Below are positions 9,587 to 20,333 of a DNA stretch of 64,000 nt, piece by piece. The DNA is from Nemertoderma westbladi (Eukaryota; Xenacoelomorpha; Nemertodermatida; Nemertodermatidae). Below the pieces are notes generated by a model that saw only the letters and a list, made by a program, of their open reading frames with translations, had not been told where the DNA came from and searched no databases. The stretch spans positions 1 to 64,000 of the forward strand of contig JAUCBJ010001040.1 in assembly GCA_032718475.1 (NCBI GenBank). Direction: 5' to 3'. Positions within the stretch are counted from its first letter, which is position 1. The number at the start of each line of letters is the position of its first letter. The position numbers and the translations under genes were made by a program.

Positions 9587-10490
9587 TGACAAGGACAAGG
9601 ACTGCCCTTAGCGGTCCCTGGCCAACAGCAGTTATTACGAGACTGAAAAGAACTCGGAACGCTGACTGCTTGTGTCAGGGATTTGCGACGTGAAACGACA
9701 GCCCCTTAGTAGCTAAGCCGTACTGGTTCTCGATGACCGATCCCTTCGGGGTTCGCGAGGGGTGGGACGGACATGCGAACGGGTGGCCGACTAACGACTG
9801 CCCCCTGAGCTAAGCCGTACTGGTTCTCGATGACCGATCCCTTCGGGGTTCGCGAGGGGTGGGACGGACATGCGAAAGGGCTGGCCACAGGACGGGTTTG
9901 ACGAGGACTGCCCTTAGCGGTCTCTGGTCGACAGCAGTTATTACGAGACTGAAAAGAACTCGGAACGCTGACTGCTCGTACCGGGGATCTGCGATGGGAA
10001 CCGACGACAGACCCCTTAGCCAAGCCGTACTGGTTCTCGATGATCGTTCCCTTCGGGGTTCGTGAGGGGTGGGACGGACACGCAACGGGGTCGAAAGACA
10101 AAGGACTAGACTCTACTGGCCTACCGACTGTTCGGAGCAGTTTCTCGGCTGCCGAAGCGACTACGAGCCTGAAAGGGACTCGGAAAGCCTAGGTGGTTGG
10201 GTTTCTGCGATGAACCGACGGACCCCTAGCCAAGCCGTTCTGGTTCTCGATGATCGAACCCTTCGGGGTTCGTGAGGGGTGGAACGGACACGCGAATGGG
10301 TCCACCGACACGACAGACTCCTAGCCAAGCCGTACTGGTTCTCGATGACCGATCCCTTCGGGGTTCGAGAGGGGTGGTACGGATACGCGACAGAGTCTAC
10401 CGACTTGACCGACCCTTAGCCAAGCCGTGCTGGTTCTCGATGATCGTTCCCTTCGGGGTTCGTGAGGGGTGGAACGGACACGCGACAGGG
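9587..10490. repeat. GC-rich modular tandem repeat with UUCG-type hairpins
   Basis: Two modules alternate. Module 1, centred on ACGAGACTGAAAAGAACTCG, occurs near 9636 and 9940, with a diverged form near 10162. Module 2, about 67 bp, contains GGTTCTCGATGA and CCCTTCGGGGTTCG and occurs six times, starting near 9716, 9814, 10022, 10234, 10325 and 10418. CCCTTCGGGG would form a stem capped by a UUCG tetraloop. Composition is much richer in GC than the flanks. Both strands are open by chance, giving Pro/Arg-rich repetitive readings that I do not regard as genes. The look is that of a structured spacer (for example rDNA intergenic spacer) or a satellite; I cannot assign it. Confidence 0.75.
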
Positions 10491-10871
10491 TCGACCAACA
10501 CCGACACTACGGCACTAAGACTAGGACCGAGGGAAAATCTGGGGAACATTAGGTAGGCTAAAATCTGAGCGAACAGTGGGTAATTAAATAATATACTGTA
10601 GGGATTTATATTGTCGTGTATAATTATTGTGAATATTTGGTGTATATTGATTTGGGGAAGCCCAAAATTATTCTCAATCAGGTTTCAACTGTAGGAAGTT
10701 ACATTAAAGAGTATATCCAACTAATGCAGCTTTTTCTCAACCGCAAACTTGCATCTCAGAAATCATTCCTTCTCCACAATCAATATCCGGTGACTGGCCG
10801 GGGCTCGGTGGTCTGTAAAGTCACGTCTCCAGCATCGGCGTTTTTCCCCCCTGGTGTAGGGATAACGGCAA
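10491..10871. other. Spacer between GC-rich repeat and minisatellite
   Basis: A 92-codon open frame at 10616-10894 has no recognisable domain and runs into the minisatellite, so it is not supported as a gene. Nothing else seen. Confidence 0.45.
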
Positions 10872-13800
10872 CAATTAATTGCAAGTTTGAATAAGTATTA
10901 TTGATTGCAAGTTTGGTTAAGTGCAAGTTTGATTAAGTATTATTAATTGCAAGTTTGGATAAGTGCAAGTTTGATTAAGTATTATTAATTGCAAGTTTTA
11001 TTAGGCCTAAGTATTATCAATTGCAAGTTTTATTAGGCCTAAGTATTATTAATTGCAAGTTTGATTAAGTATTATTAAGTGCAAGTTTGATTAAGTATTA
11101 TTAATTGCAAGTTTTATTAGGCCTAAGTATTATTAATTGCAAGATTTATTAGGTCTAAGTATTATTAATTGCAAGTTTGATTAAGTATTAACAATTGCAA
11201 GTTTTATTAGGCCTAAGTATTATTAATTGCAAGTTTGATTAAGTATTATTAATTGCAAGTTTGAATAAGTATTATTGATTGCAAGTTTGGTTAAGTGCAA
11301 GTTTGATTAAGTATATTAATTGCAAGTTTGGATAAGTGCAAGTTTGATTAAGTATTATTAATTGCAAGTTTTATTAGGCCTAAGTATTATCAATTGCAAG
11401 TTTTATTAGGCCTAAGTATTATTAATTGCAAGTTTGATTAAGTATTATTAAGTGCAAGTTTGATTAAGTATTATTAATTGCAAGTTTGATTAAGCCTAGT
11501 TATTAATTGCAAGTTTGAATAAGTATTATTAATTGCAAATTTGATTAAGTATTATTAATTGCAAGTTTGAATAAGTATTATTGATTGCAAGTTTGGTTAA
11601 GTGCAAGTTTGATTAAGTATTATTAATTGCAAGTTTGGATAAGTGCAAGTTTGATTAAGTATTATTAATTGCAAGTTTTATTAGGCCTAAGTATTATCAA
11701 TTGCAAGTTTTATTAGGCCTAAGTATTATTAATTGCAAGTTTGATTAAGTATTATTAAGTGCAAGTTTGATTAAGTATTATTAATTGCAAGTTTTATTAG
11801 GCCTAAGTATTATTAATTGCAAGTTTTATTAGGCCTAAGTATTATTAATTGCAAGTTTTATTAGGCCTAAGTATTATTAATTGCAAGTTTGAATAAGTAT
11901 TATTGATTGCAAGTTTGGTTAAGTGCAAGTTTGATTAAGTATTATTAATTGCAAGTTTGGATAAGTGCAAGTTTGATTAAGTATTATTAATTGCAAGTTT
12001 TATTAGGCCTAAGTATTATCAATTGCAAGTTTTATTAGGCCTAAGTATTATTAATTGCAAGTTTGATTAAGTATTATTAAGTGCAAGTTTGATTAAGTAT
12101 TATTAATTGCAAGTTTGATTAAGTATTATTAATTGCAAGTTTGAATAAGTATTATTAATTGCAAATTTGATTAAGTATTATTAATTGCAAGTTTGAATAA
12201 GTATTATTGATTGCAAGTTTGGTTAAGTGCAAGTTTGATTAAGTATTATTAATTGCAAGTTTGGATAAGTGCAAGTTTGATTAAGTATTATTAATTGCAA
12301 GTTTTATTAGGACTAAGTATTATCAATTGCAAGTTTTATTAGGCCTAAGTATTATTAATTGCAAGTTTGATTAAGTATTATTAAGTGCAAGTTTGATTAA
12401 GTATTATTAATTGCAAGTTTTATTAGGCCTAAGTATTATTAATTGCATGTTTTATTAGGCCTAAGTATTATTAATTGCAAGTTTGATTAAGTATTATTAA
12501 TTGCAAGTTTGAATAAGTATTATTGATTGTAAGTTTGGTTAAGTGAAAGTTTGATTAAGTATTATTAATTGCAAGTTTGGATAAGTGCAAGTTTGATTAA
12601 GTATTATTAATTGCAAGTTTTATTAGGCCGAAGTATTATTAATTGCAAGTTTGATTAAGTATTATTAATTGCAAGTTCGAATAAGTATTGTTGATTGCAA
12701 GTTTGGTTAAGTGCAAGTTTGATTAAGTATTATTAATTGCAAGTTTGATTAAGTATTATTAATTGCAAGTTTTATTAGGCCTAAGTATTATCAATTGCAA
12801 GTTTTATTAGGCCTAAGTATTATTAATTGCAAGTTTGATTAAGTATTATTAAGTGCAAGTTTGATTAAGTATTATTAATTGCAAGTTTTATTAGGCCTAA
12901 GTATTATTAATTGCAAGTTTTATTAGGCCTAAGTATTATTAATTGTAAGTTTGATTAAGTATTATTAAGTGCAAGTTTGATTAAGTATTATTAATTGCAA
13001 GTTTTATTAGGCCTAAGTATTATTAATTGCATGTTTTATTAGGCCTAAGTATTATTAATTGCAAGTTTGATTAAGTATTATTAATTGCAAGTTTGAATAA
13101 GTATTATTGATTGTAAGTTTGGTTAAGTGAAAGTTTGATTAAGTATTATTAATTGCAAGTTTGGATAAGTTCAAGTTTGATTAAGTATTATTAATTGCAA
13201 GTTTTATTAGGCCGAAGTATTATTAATTGCAAGTTTGATTAAGTATTATTAATTGCAAGTTCGAATAAGTATTGTTGATTGCAAGTTTGGTTAAGTGCAA
13301 GTTTGATTAAGTATTATTAATTGCAAGTTTGGATAAGTGCAAGTTTGATTAAGTATTATTAATTGCAAGTTTTATTAGGCCTAAGTATTATCAATTGCAA
13401 GTTTTATTAGGCCTAAGTATTATTAATTGCAAGTTTGATTAAGTATTATTAAGTGCAAGTTTGATTAAGTATTATTAATTGCAAGTTTTATTAGGCCTAA
13501 GTATTATTAATTGCAAGTTTTATTAGGCCTAAGTATTATTAATTGCAAGTTTGAATAAGTATTATTGATTGCAAGTTTGGTTAAGTGCAAGTTTGATTAA
13601 GTATTATTAATTGCAAGTTTGGATAAGTGCAAGTTTGATTAAGTATTATTAATTGCAAGTTTTATTAGGCCTAAGTATTATCAATTGCAAGTTTTATTAG
13701 GCCTAAGTATTATTAATTGCAAGTTTGATTAAGTATTATTAAGTGCAAGTTTGATTAAGTATTATTAATTGCAAGTTTTATTAGGCCTAAGTATTATTAA

Positions 13801-14325
13801 TTGCAAGTTTTATTAGGGCTAAGTATTAACAATTGCAAGTTTTATTAGGCCTAAGTATTATTAATTGCAAGTTTGATTAAGTATTATTAATTGCAAGTTT
13901 GAATAAGTATTATTGATTGCAAGTTTGGTTAAGTGCAAGTTTGATTAAGTATTATTAATTGCAAGTTTGGATAAGTGCAAGTTTGATTAAGTATTATTAA
14001 TTGCAAGTTTTATTAGGCCTAAGTATTATCAATTGCAAGTTTTATTAGGCCTAAGTATTATTAATTGCAAGTTTGATTAAGTATTATTAAGTGCAAGTTT
14101 GATTAAGTATTATTAATTGCAAGTTTGATTAAGTATTATTAATTGCAAGTTTGAATAAGTATTATTAATTGCAAATTTGATTAAGTATTATTAATTGCAA
14201 GTTTGAATAAGTATTATTGATTGCAAGTTTGGTTAAGTGCAAGTTTGATTAAGTATTATTAATTGCAAGTTTGGATAAGTGCAAGTTTGATTAAGTATTA
14301 TTAATTGCAAGTTTTATTAGGCCTA
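10872..14325. repeat. Large minisatellite array, left part (TTGCAAGTTTGATTAAGTAT family)
   Basis: About 3.45 kb of tandem units built from TTGCAAGTTTGATTAAG plus TATTATTAA (about 26 bp), a longer variant with GTTTTATTAGGCCTAAG, and a short variant GTTTGGATAAGTGCAAG. Variants occur in a recurrent order that repeats roughly every 300-320 bp (for example the GAATAAGTATTATTGATTG variant near 11262, 11563, 11884 and 12190), so the array has higher-order structure. The GGCCT variant contains the palindrome TTAGGCCTAA. The array resumes at 18204 beyond a LINE. Confidence 0.95.
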
Positions 14326-14442
14326 TAAAGGTTAGCATAAAGGTTAACATCAACATCTGAGCAGTACTAGGTACTATTAATCTGCTATCTGCATCTGCTA
14401 TCTGCATTCTGCTTGACCGTATAGCCGTGTTGGCTAATCTAC

Positions 14443-15993
14443 ATGACTGAGATTGGTAATAAATCGCTGGCCGGCGGTGGGGTGCCTGATGGCACTTCGC
14501 CGGGATCGGTTGGCGTGCTATCTGGTGTTGCTACACGATCACGTTTCTCTGTCTCTGATGTTGGTATTGGTGCTGAGATAGATTCGCAGGTTACTGGTAC
14601 CGGTTCGGGTACCGGTAGCGGTAATTTGGATTTCGGTAGTGTGGTTCAAGGACACACTCCAAGCGTCAGTTCAACTATTGTTAACTCGTGTCTATCTGCT
14701 GTGCTGCAGGGTATTAGCTCTGTTGATACTGAAGTAGTCGTATCGCGTTGTCTCTCGCGATTTACGCCTGAGGAGGTGTGGGCAGCTAAAGTGGTTTTAT
14801 TTGCCCAGTCGAGCGGTGAGTGTCGTAACAGGCGTGACACTTCCGACAGAAGTGCTGCAGTGGCAAATATGAAGGATATCGTGGATAAAATCAAGGATCT
14901 CGATCGGTCTGGTTCTCTTCCTGTGATTGCGGTGGGAGCCCTTGATGCGCTTTCCTTGCCTTCGTTTGATGTCTCAGCTAGCAGTAGTGCTGGCGCTGGG
15001 GACAACGGGATGAATAGTGCGGAGAATACTTCGGTGTTTACGCTTGTAACTGAACGATTTTGTAAACTTGAATCTAATATGAAAGATGAGTTTAGATCTC
15101 TTGAGGGTAGACTTATGAATAAACTTAATGGTATCGACAAACCGGCTGGTAACAATTTCCCGCAACCGCCCCCTCCCCTCAGGCTGGCAGGGTTACGTGG
15201 TCCTGGTGGTGGTGGCGGAGCGGCTAATCTCCATGGACCTCCGACTGTGGAGAGGTCATTCCGAAATGTGGTGGCGGATCGTAGGAATCGTTCTCCACAT
15301 TCTGGGTCGGCTGTCTGGAAGTCGGCTGGAGCGCGCCCGAAATTACTTGAAACAGTTCAGGTTGATTCGCAAACGAATAATCGGCTCGGGTATGGTTACT
15401 TCAACCCGCTTGCTACACCGCGAGTGTCGAGTAATCAAGTTGCTGAGGAAAGAGGCAGTGTCAAACGACCGCGCCCGTTGTCTGACATGGATGGCGACGC
15501 TGGTGATGACACCAATGAGGTACTTTTTGATTCTGAGATGGAGATTCTTCCAGACAAAGAGAATACTGATTGGACGGTTCAACATTCGCGGAAGGATACT
15601 CGTTTGGCTCGCAAGCAGCAGAAAGTTCCCCTCCCAAAAAAGCAACTTCCGAATCGTGCGATTGTGGGTACTAAAGGTTCCCCCGTGACAGTAAGTGACT
15701 CTGGGAATCCCCAGTTGCGGGCCGCTCCGACAGAGTTATTCGTCTATCGGGTGGCGCCGGAGGTAACTGTGTCGCAGATGTCTACTTGGTTAGCTGACAA
15801 AGGGTTGTCAGTGCAAGCACGTGACATTAAGCGTGTATCGCGCCCAGAGGCGCGGGCTGCGAGTTTCAGGGTGGGGTTACGAGCGAGTCAACTCGACGCT
15901 GCTTTCAATCCCGACGTGTGGCCGCGGGGTGTCCATGTACGTGAGTGGACTTACCGGCCTTCTGATCGTGGTGGTAACGGTACATTTGCTTAA
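14443..15993 (+). CDS. LINE ORF1 protein (Gag-like, 516 aa)
   Basis: Open from the ATG after a 117-bp leader to the stop at 15991-15993, 15 bp before the ORF2 start. The first 110 residues are Gly/Ser/Thr-rich. Around residues 205-230 CKLESNMKDEFRSLEGRLMN has heptad spacing that suggests a short coiled coil. A Pro/Gly-rich stretch follows, then a charged middle. The last 80 residues (LFVYRVAPEVTVSQMSTWLA, RVSRPEARAASFRVG, WPRGVHVREW) have the layout of the RNA-binding C-terminal domain often found in ORF1 proteins of CR1/L2/Jockey elements. Role by family: binds element RNA into a ribonucleoprotein. GC content is clearly higher than in ORF2, and the frame is uninterrupted. Confidence 0.8.
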   Translation: MTEIGNKSLAGGGVPDGTSPGSVGVLSGVATRSRFSVSDVGIGAEIDSQVTGTGSGTGSGNLDFGSVVQGHTPSVSSTIVNSCLSAVLQGISSVDTEVVVSRCLSRFTPEEVWAAKVVLFAQSSGECRNRRDTSDRSAAVANMKDIVDKIKDLDRSGSLPVIAVGALDALSLPSFDVSASSSAGAGDNGMNSAENTSVFTLVTERFCKLESNMKDEFRSLEGRLMNKLNGIDKPAGNNFPQPPPPLRLAGLRGPGGGGGAANLHGPPTVERSFRNVVADRRNRSPHSGSAVWKSAGARPKLLETVQVDSQTNNRLGYGYFNPLATPRVSSNQVAEERGSVKRPRPLSDMDGDAGDDTNEVLFDSEMEILPDKENTDWTVQHSRKDTRLARKQQKVPLPKKQLPNRAIVGTKGSPVTVSDSGNPQLRAAPTELFVYRVAPEVTVSQMSTWLADKGLSVQARDIKRVSRPEARAASFRVGLRASQLDAAFNPDVWPRGVHVREWTYRPSDRGGNGTFA

Positions 15994-16008
15994 TTAACTA
16001 ACGGAGCG

Positions 16009-16977
16009 ATGGCGAATGCCTGTAACTCAAAAAACCTTAGCGGTAACAATATTGGGGCGAACTCTGATTCATCGATGGAGTCTCTATCAGTTATATCTTA
16101 TAACAGTACTGGCCTCGGGTTAGACAAAGTTGAATTTATTAATGCATTGTTATGCAGTTCAAAAATTGTATGCTTACAGGAACATTTTTTGTTGTCAGCG
16201 AATTGCACTAAATTTAAGGGTTTATTCCCCAACCATAATTTCAATGCAGTGCCAGCGTATTTCAATGATGATAATGTAGGTAGAGGTAGACCCAGCGGTG
16301 GCCTCTGTATTTTATGGTGTAAATCAATATCTAAATATATTCGTGTAGTTAAAACTAATAATCCACGCTTGCAAGCACTAGAGTTGAAATTGCCGGGTGG
16401 AAATCTTTTACTTTTAAACACATATTTTCCGACAGATTCATGGACCATGGAATCACTTTCTGATGACTTTCTGTGTATTTTAAATGATATTGACGATGTC
16501 ATATCAAGAACGTCTAGTACAAGTGTGATATGGGCGGGAGATTTAAATGCTGATTTCTTACGTATGTCAGCTTCTGTGCAATATTTAAAGGATTTTTTAG
16601 AAAACAATGCGCTTTCTCGCGTGTGGAATGTATTCCCTATAGATTATACTTACCTTTTTATGTTTGATAATGTCATACATCGTTCTACTATAGATCACTT
16701 TATTGTGAGTAGGGATGTACTAGATGCGTGTTATGAGGCTGATGTTATACATTCTGGTTCAAATCTATCTAACCACAGTGCAATATATATGAAATTTAAA
16801 GTAGGTTTGTTAAATTTTGATGTAGTTGAAAATGAGAAATCCTCTAGAAGTTTGTTTTCCAAAGCTTCCACTGATGATATCTCGCTATTTTTGAGTAGTT
16901 TAAATACCAATCTTCAGAATATTAATTTACATTCCGATTGTTTTAATTGCAATGATTTACTCTGGTGTATTAATTAA
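16009..16977 (+). pseudogene. LINE ORF2 N-terminal part: apurinic-type endonuclease
   Basis: The frame encodes SLSVISYNSTGLGLDKVEFI, KIVCLQEHFLL (catalytic Glu region), VIWAGDLNADFLRM (GDxN), STIDHFIVSRDVL and NLSNHSAIYMKF. The last motif, normally SDH, reads SNH, which would replace the catalytic Asp. The frame ends at CNDLLWCIN; the roughly 150-residue linker that normally follows is absent, and the RT begins in another frame. The endonuclease nicks the target DNA during retrotransposition. With the Asp change, the deletion and the frameshift it is not functional. Confidence 0.8.
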
Positions 16978-18208
16978 TGGTGGCCCCGTTTTAGAAAGTC
17001 ATTTAGCAAAGTTGTTTAATTCTTTTCTATCGCACGGTTTTGTGTCTAATAGTTTACTGTCAATTTCGTTTGTTCCTATAGTTAAAAATAATCTTGGTGA
17101 TTTATCTGATGATAACAATTATAGAGCTATTGCTATCTGTGCATTATTGTTGAAAGTTTTTGAATGGTTAATGCTTATCAGTCAAGGAGACAAGTTGCGT
17201 CTTGACGATTTGCAATTTGGTTTCCGCATAAAGTCTAGTACAGTCATGTGCACCTGGTCCGCCTCTGAAGTGATAAATTATTATTATCGTAATTCTACAC
17301 CGGTGTATGGCTGCCTTTTAGATTTCACGAAGGCCTTTGATTTAGTCGAATGGCCAAAATTATTCCTAGAGCTAATTAAAAAGGGATTTTCTGTCTTATA
17401 TTTGAGATGTCTGTTATTTATTTATAAAAACCAAATTTGTTCAGTTAAATGGTTAAACGCTCTCTCTTTTCAATTTAATACTTCGAATGGAGTGCGTCAG
17501 GGTTCAGTTTGTTCCCCGATTTTGTTTTGTGTGGTATTGAATATATTAATTAAGTCACTGCGATCTTGTAGGGTGGGGTGTTTTGTAGGAGGGCAGTATT
17601 TTGGTGTTTTGGCGTATGCTGATGATGTTCTTCTTTTGTGCCCATCAGTGTCCGGTCTGCAGTTTATGGTTAATATATGCCAAAGGTTTTGTAGAGAATT
17701 TGGTTTGCGACTTAGTGTAAGTAGTGACCAATCCAAAAGTAAATGTAAATGTATCCCTTTTAGCAAATGTTGGAACCCACCAACTGCGTTAATTATTATA
17801 GGTAACTGTGTTTTGCCTTGGGTTAAAAAGGCAACCCATTTGGGCAATGTGCTAGATTATAAGTGCTGTTTTTCATATGACATTGTGTTGAAACGGGGTA
17901 AATTAATAGGTAAACTTAATAATCTTAAACAAGAATTTTATTACTATCACCCGGCAAATATAACTTACATTCAACGTTTATATGCTTTAGATTTGTATGG
18001 TAGTAGTTTATGGAATTTTCAATCAATGGAATGTAAGAAGTTTTTCAATAGTTGGAATACTAACGTACGAATTGTTTGTGGTTTACCTTATAACTCGCAT
18101 AGGTTTATAGTAGAAGGTTTGGTTAATTTTCCTCATCCTTGGATCTCAATGTGTAAAAATTTTATTAATTTTATAATTATATGTTATAATTTTATTTTAT
18201 TAGTTTGA
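16952..18208 (+). pseudogene. LINE ORF2 reverse transcriptase part (3'-truncated)
   Basis: RT motifs follow in order: HLAKLFNSFLSHGF, LSDDNNYRAIAICALLLKVF, DLQFGFRIKSST, GCLLDFTKAFDLVEW (first catalytic Asp), SNGVRQGSVCSPILF, FGVLAYADDVLLL (catalytic YADD) and THLGNVL. The thumb region carries LYGSSLWNF and GLPYNSHRFIVEGL. It overlaps the endonuclease frame by 26 nt in another phase, so the two were joined by a deletion. The last residues fall in AT-rich sequence, and the minisatellite restarts at about 18204; the normal C-terminal end is missing. Confidence 0.85.
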
Positions 18209-18655
18209 TTAAGTATTATTAATTGCAAGTTTTATTAGGCCGAAGTATTATTAATTGCAAGTTTGATTAAGTATTATTAATTGCAAGTTTGAATAAGTAT
18301 TATTGATTGCAAGTTTGGTTAAGTGCAAGTTTGATTAAGTATTATTAATTGCAAGTTTGGATAAGTGCAAGTTTGATTAAGTATTATTAATTGCAAGTTT
18401 TATTAGGCCTAAGTATTATCAATTGCAAGTTTTATTAGGCCTAAGTATTATTAATTGCAAGTTTGATTAAGTATTATTAAGTGCAAGTTTGATTAAGTAT
18501 TATTAATTGCAAGTTTTATTAGGCCTAAGTATTATTAATTGCAAGTTTTATTAGGCCTAAGTATTATCAATTGCAAGTTTTATTAGGCCTAAGTATTATT
18601 AATTGCAAGTTTGATTAAGTATTATTAAGTGCAAGTTTGATTAAGTATTATTACT
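18204..18655. repeat. Minisatellite array, right part
   Basis: The same units as at 10872-14325 resume in the same orientation immediately after the truncated LINE. The array starts inside a unit (GTTTGATTAAGTATTATTAA) and ends in an ATT trinucleotide run near 18650-18665. Confidence 0.95.
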
Positions 18656-18733
18656 ATTATTATTAGACCTAACCACAGTCTAAGAACATTCATTTCTTTC
18701 AATCGGTCTAATATTAACTGAGTGATCCTAATG

Positions 18734-18814
18734 GTACTGGTAATACTACAATTGGTGTCATCATGCGATGTTTTGCTCGGGTTGACCCTATCTATGAGAG
18801 ACCTTGTTCTTCAT
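18734..18814 (+). repeat. Left arm of 81-bp inverted repeat
   Basis: The reverse complement of this arm occurs at 20334-20414 with a single mismatch. The arms bracket about 1.5 kb that holds two candidate exons, a tRNA-like SINE piece and a proline-rich exon. The arm reads GTACTGGTAATACTACAATT at its outer end. The matching region stops sharply on both sides. Confidence 0.9.
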
Positions 18815-19056
18815 TGGAGATAGGTATTGGCAAAGCTTCAAAACTATCTCACCAACTTCAATTTTATCCGTTTAGTTCTATTGCTAACAAGTGTATTTTC
18901 TTACCATGTTCTGAAGAGGATTATGGTACCGGTACATTCATGGATTGACATGACATTTACTTTAGGCCTAATGAATTTCATATATTATTAGAAGCAATAT
19001 AGAAGGCAATATAGAATACAAACATCTATAGTATAGTATACATATTTGTATAAATT

Positions 19057-19291
19057 ATGGCTTGTAAATACTGCGTTATCATCTTCAACGTTGATGAAGC
19101 ACGTGGAGTAGAAGATGAGTTTAGTGCGGTGTGTTGCACCAGTTGGTTAGAAGAAGACTCAAAAACTGTACGATATCCTGAATCTACGCGTCTTATATCT
19201 AAAGCCCTAAAAGATTGTACGCCAGCTGGCTGTAAATCGGCCGGTAATTGGGGACTATTCAGTATTCGTATCGTGCGGAATTCCCATACAG
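19057..19291 (+). CDS. Candidate first exon, DUF4806-like N terminus
   Basis: From the ATG the frame reads MACKYCVIIFNVDEARGVED, then CCTSWLEEDSKTVRYPES and LISKALKDCTPAG. This has the layout I associate with the N terminus of DUF4806-type proteins (hydrophobic strand, acidic segment, sWL, WP or YP). The exon can end at 19291, where CATACAG is followed by GTGATT, leaving phase 1. Joining it to 19519 keeps the frame (codon GAT). Function is unknown; such proteins are often transposon-derived. Alternatives: a stand-alone 82-codon frame ending at 19305, or chance. Confidence 0.35.
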
Positions 19292-19518
19292 GTGATTGTT
19301 CATAATTTTTATTTATTGTTCATAATTTTTATTTATTTGTATATATATTATATTTATATGTAACTAGACAAAGTTAGTAATTTCATATGTACCGGTTTAC
19401 CGGTAGGCTACTACACCAGTATTTATCAATAACATATTTAACTGGTTGATACGAAATGGAACAGCAATATGTTTATTTTTTATTGTTTAAGTAATAAACA
19501 TCGTCTATTATTATATAG

Positions 19519-19708
19519 ATTCATTACTAAGAGCTCGGGAAATTGAGAGAATGTCTGTGGCAGACTCCGATTGTGTTGGGTCAGACCAAGAACTGCAGTG
19601 GACAAGGTTTGATGGCCGCAAGCGAGTTGCATTGCAGGTGATTGACAGTGACTCAGAAGACCAGTCGCAGTCTCTAGCCGTTCGTGTTGGCAAGAAGGTT
19701 AAGAAGAA
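19519..19708 (+). CDS. Candidate second exon of the same gene
   Basis: It is preceded by a T-rich tract and ATTATATAG (acceptor) and followed by AAGAA then GTGAGT, a strong donor. In the phase left by the exon at 19057-19291 it is open throughout and reads SLLRAREIERMSVADSDCVG, then an acidic Ser-rich part (VIDSDSEDQSQS) and a basic end (VGKKVKK). Acidic Ser clusters followed by basic residues suit a nuclear protein. A later exon was not identified with confidence; a proline-rich stretch at 20061-20311 is a possibility. Confidence 0.4.
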
Positions 19709-19838
19709 GTGAGTTATCACTAAGAGTATAATTTTTTAATTATGAAAATGGTATTTATATATATACCGGTAATTGTTATTTTTTGACAAATATATATTTT
19801 GGGTTTTTTAACATAACCTTACCTAACGGCGGGGTACT

Positions 19839-19905
19839 GGGGTAGCTCAGTTGGTTGAGCGCTATCGAAAGAGGAGCCTTCAGGTCGCCTCCGGCTTCAG
19901 CCGAC
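19839..19905 (+). repeat. tRNA-derived SINE fragment
   Basis: GGGGTAGCTCAGTTGGTTGA contains a perfect RNA polymerase III A box (TAGCTCAGTTGG). About 30 nt later, AGGTCGCCTCC is a poor B box. The acceptor and anticodon arms do not fold convincingly, so this is a tRNA-related SINE head rather than a working tRNA gene. Confidence 0.45.
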
Positions 19906-20060
19906 TGTGTGCTTGTTAAACTAGTCCTAGACTAACCAACACTAACCTAGCGAAACCCTACACAAACTAATCTAACCAAACCAAACCCTATCACTAAATA
20001 ATACTAAATATCAACTGTATTATACCATTTATATAGTCTTGCTTTGCCATCCTTCCCGCA

Positions 20061-20311
20061 ATGCCATTCTCTATTTCGCCGACACCTGGTCAAATGGCTG
20101 TACACCTACCAATTGAACCAATGAGAGATGATGGTACCGAAATTAGTAATCTACACCCCCTCACAAATAGATCACTCCACCCGCCAGCCTCAATCTGAAC
20201 CGGTTCAGCTGCCATCAACAAACGTGGTGACACCGCCACCATTGGCTCCACCACCGGAATCTGGCTCTACTAGTGCCCACCGGGATAGTCCAGCTGCCTT
20301 AGATTCACGGG
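20061..20311 (+). CDS. Possible proline-rich exon
   Basis: Overlapping frames encode Pro/Ser/Thr-rich peptides, for example PPPLAPPPESGSTSAHRD, and the stretch ends TTCACGG followed by GTAAGA, a plausible donor at 20312. No acceptor is certain. It lies inside the 81-bp inverted repeat and could belong to the gene with exons at 19057 and 19519. Low support. Confidence 0.2.
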
Positions 20312-20333
20312 GTAAGATAGTTTATTCTATTCT

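Larger units (their letters stand above)
14326..18203 (+). mobile_element. L2/Daphne-like non-LTR element inserted in the minisatellite, internally deleted
   Basis: A two-ORF LINE occupies the gap between the two parts of the minisatellite: ORF1 (14443-15993), then endonuclease (16009-16977) and RT (16952-18208). The RT features FGVLAYADDVLLL, DLQFGFRIKSST and SNGVRQGSVCSPILF, with the late LYGSSLWNF and GLPYNSHRFIVEGL, resemble L2/Crack/Daphne-type LINEs; the clade is an inference. The linker between endonuclease and RT is missing and the C terminus ends directly in minisatellite, so the element is 3'-truncated, the reverse of the usual 5' truncation. No target duplication could be defined because both flanks are the same repeat. 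Confidence 0.85.

Noticed and set aside
9706-10101. Repetitive minus-strand protein with CPSHPSRTPKG motifs
   Set aside because: Both strands are open through the GC-rich tandem repeat, and the peptide repeats mirror the DNA modules. No start, splice or conservation argument supports coding.
10872-14325. CRISPR array
   Set aside because: There are no unique spacers of constant length between repeats; units are contiguous and variable, and the context is eukaryotic.
14646-15688. Alternative frames on both strands inside LINE ORF1
   Set aside because: ORF1 is longer, has the expected C-terminal domain and lies directly upstream of the endonuclease frame.
19839-19905. Functional tRNA gene
   Set aside because: The A box is perfect but the B box is poor and the cloverleaf does not close; better explained as a SINE head.
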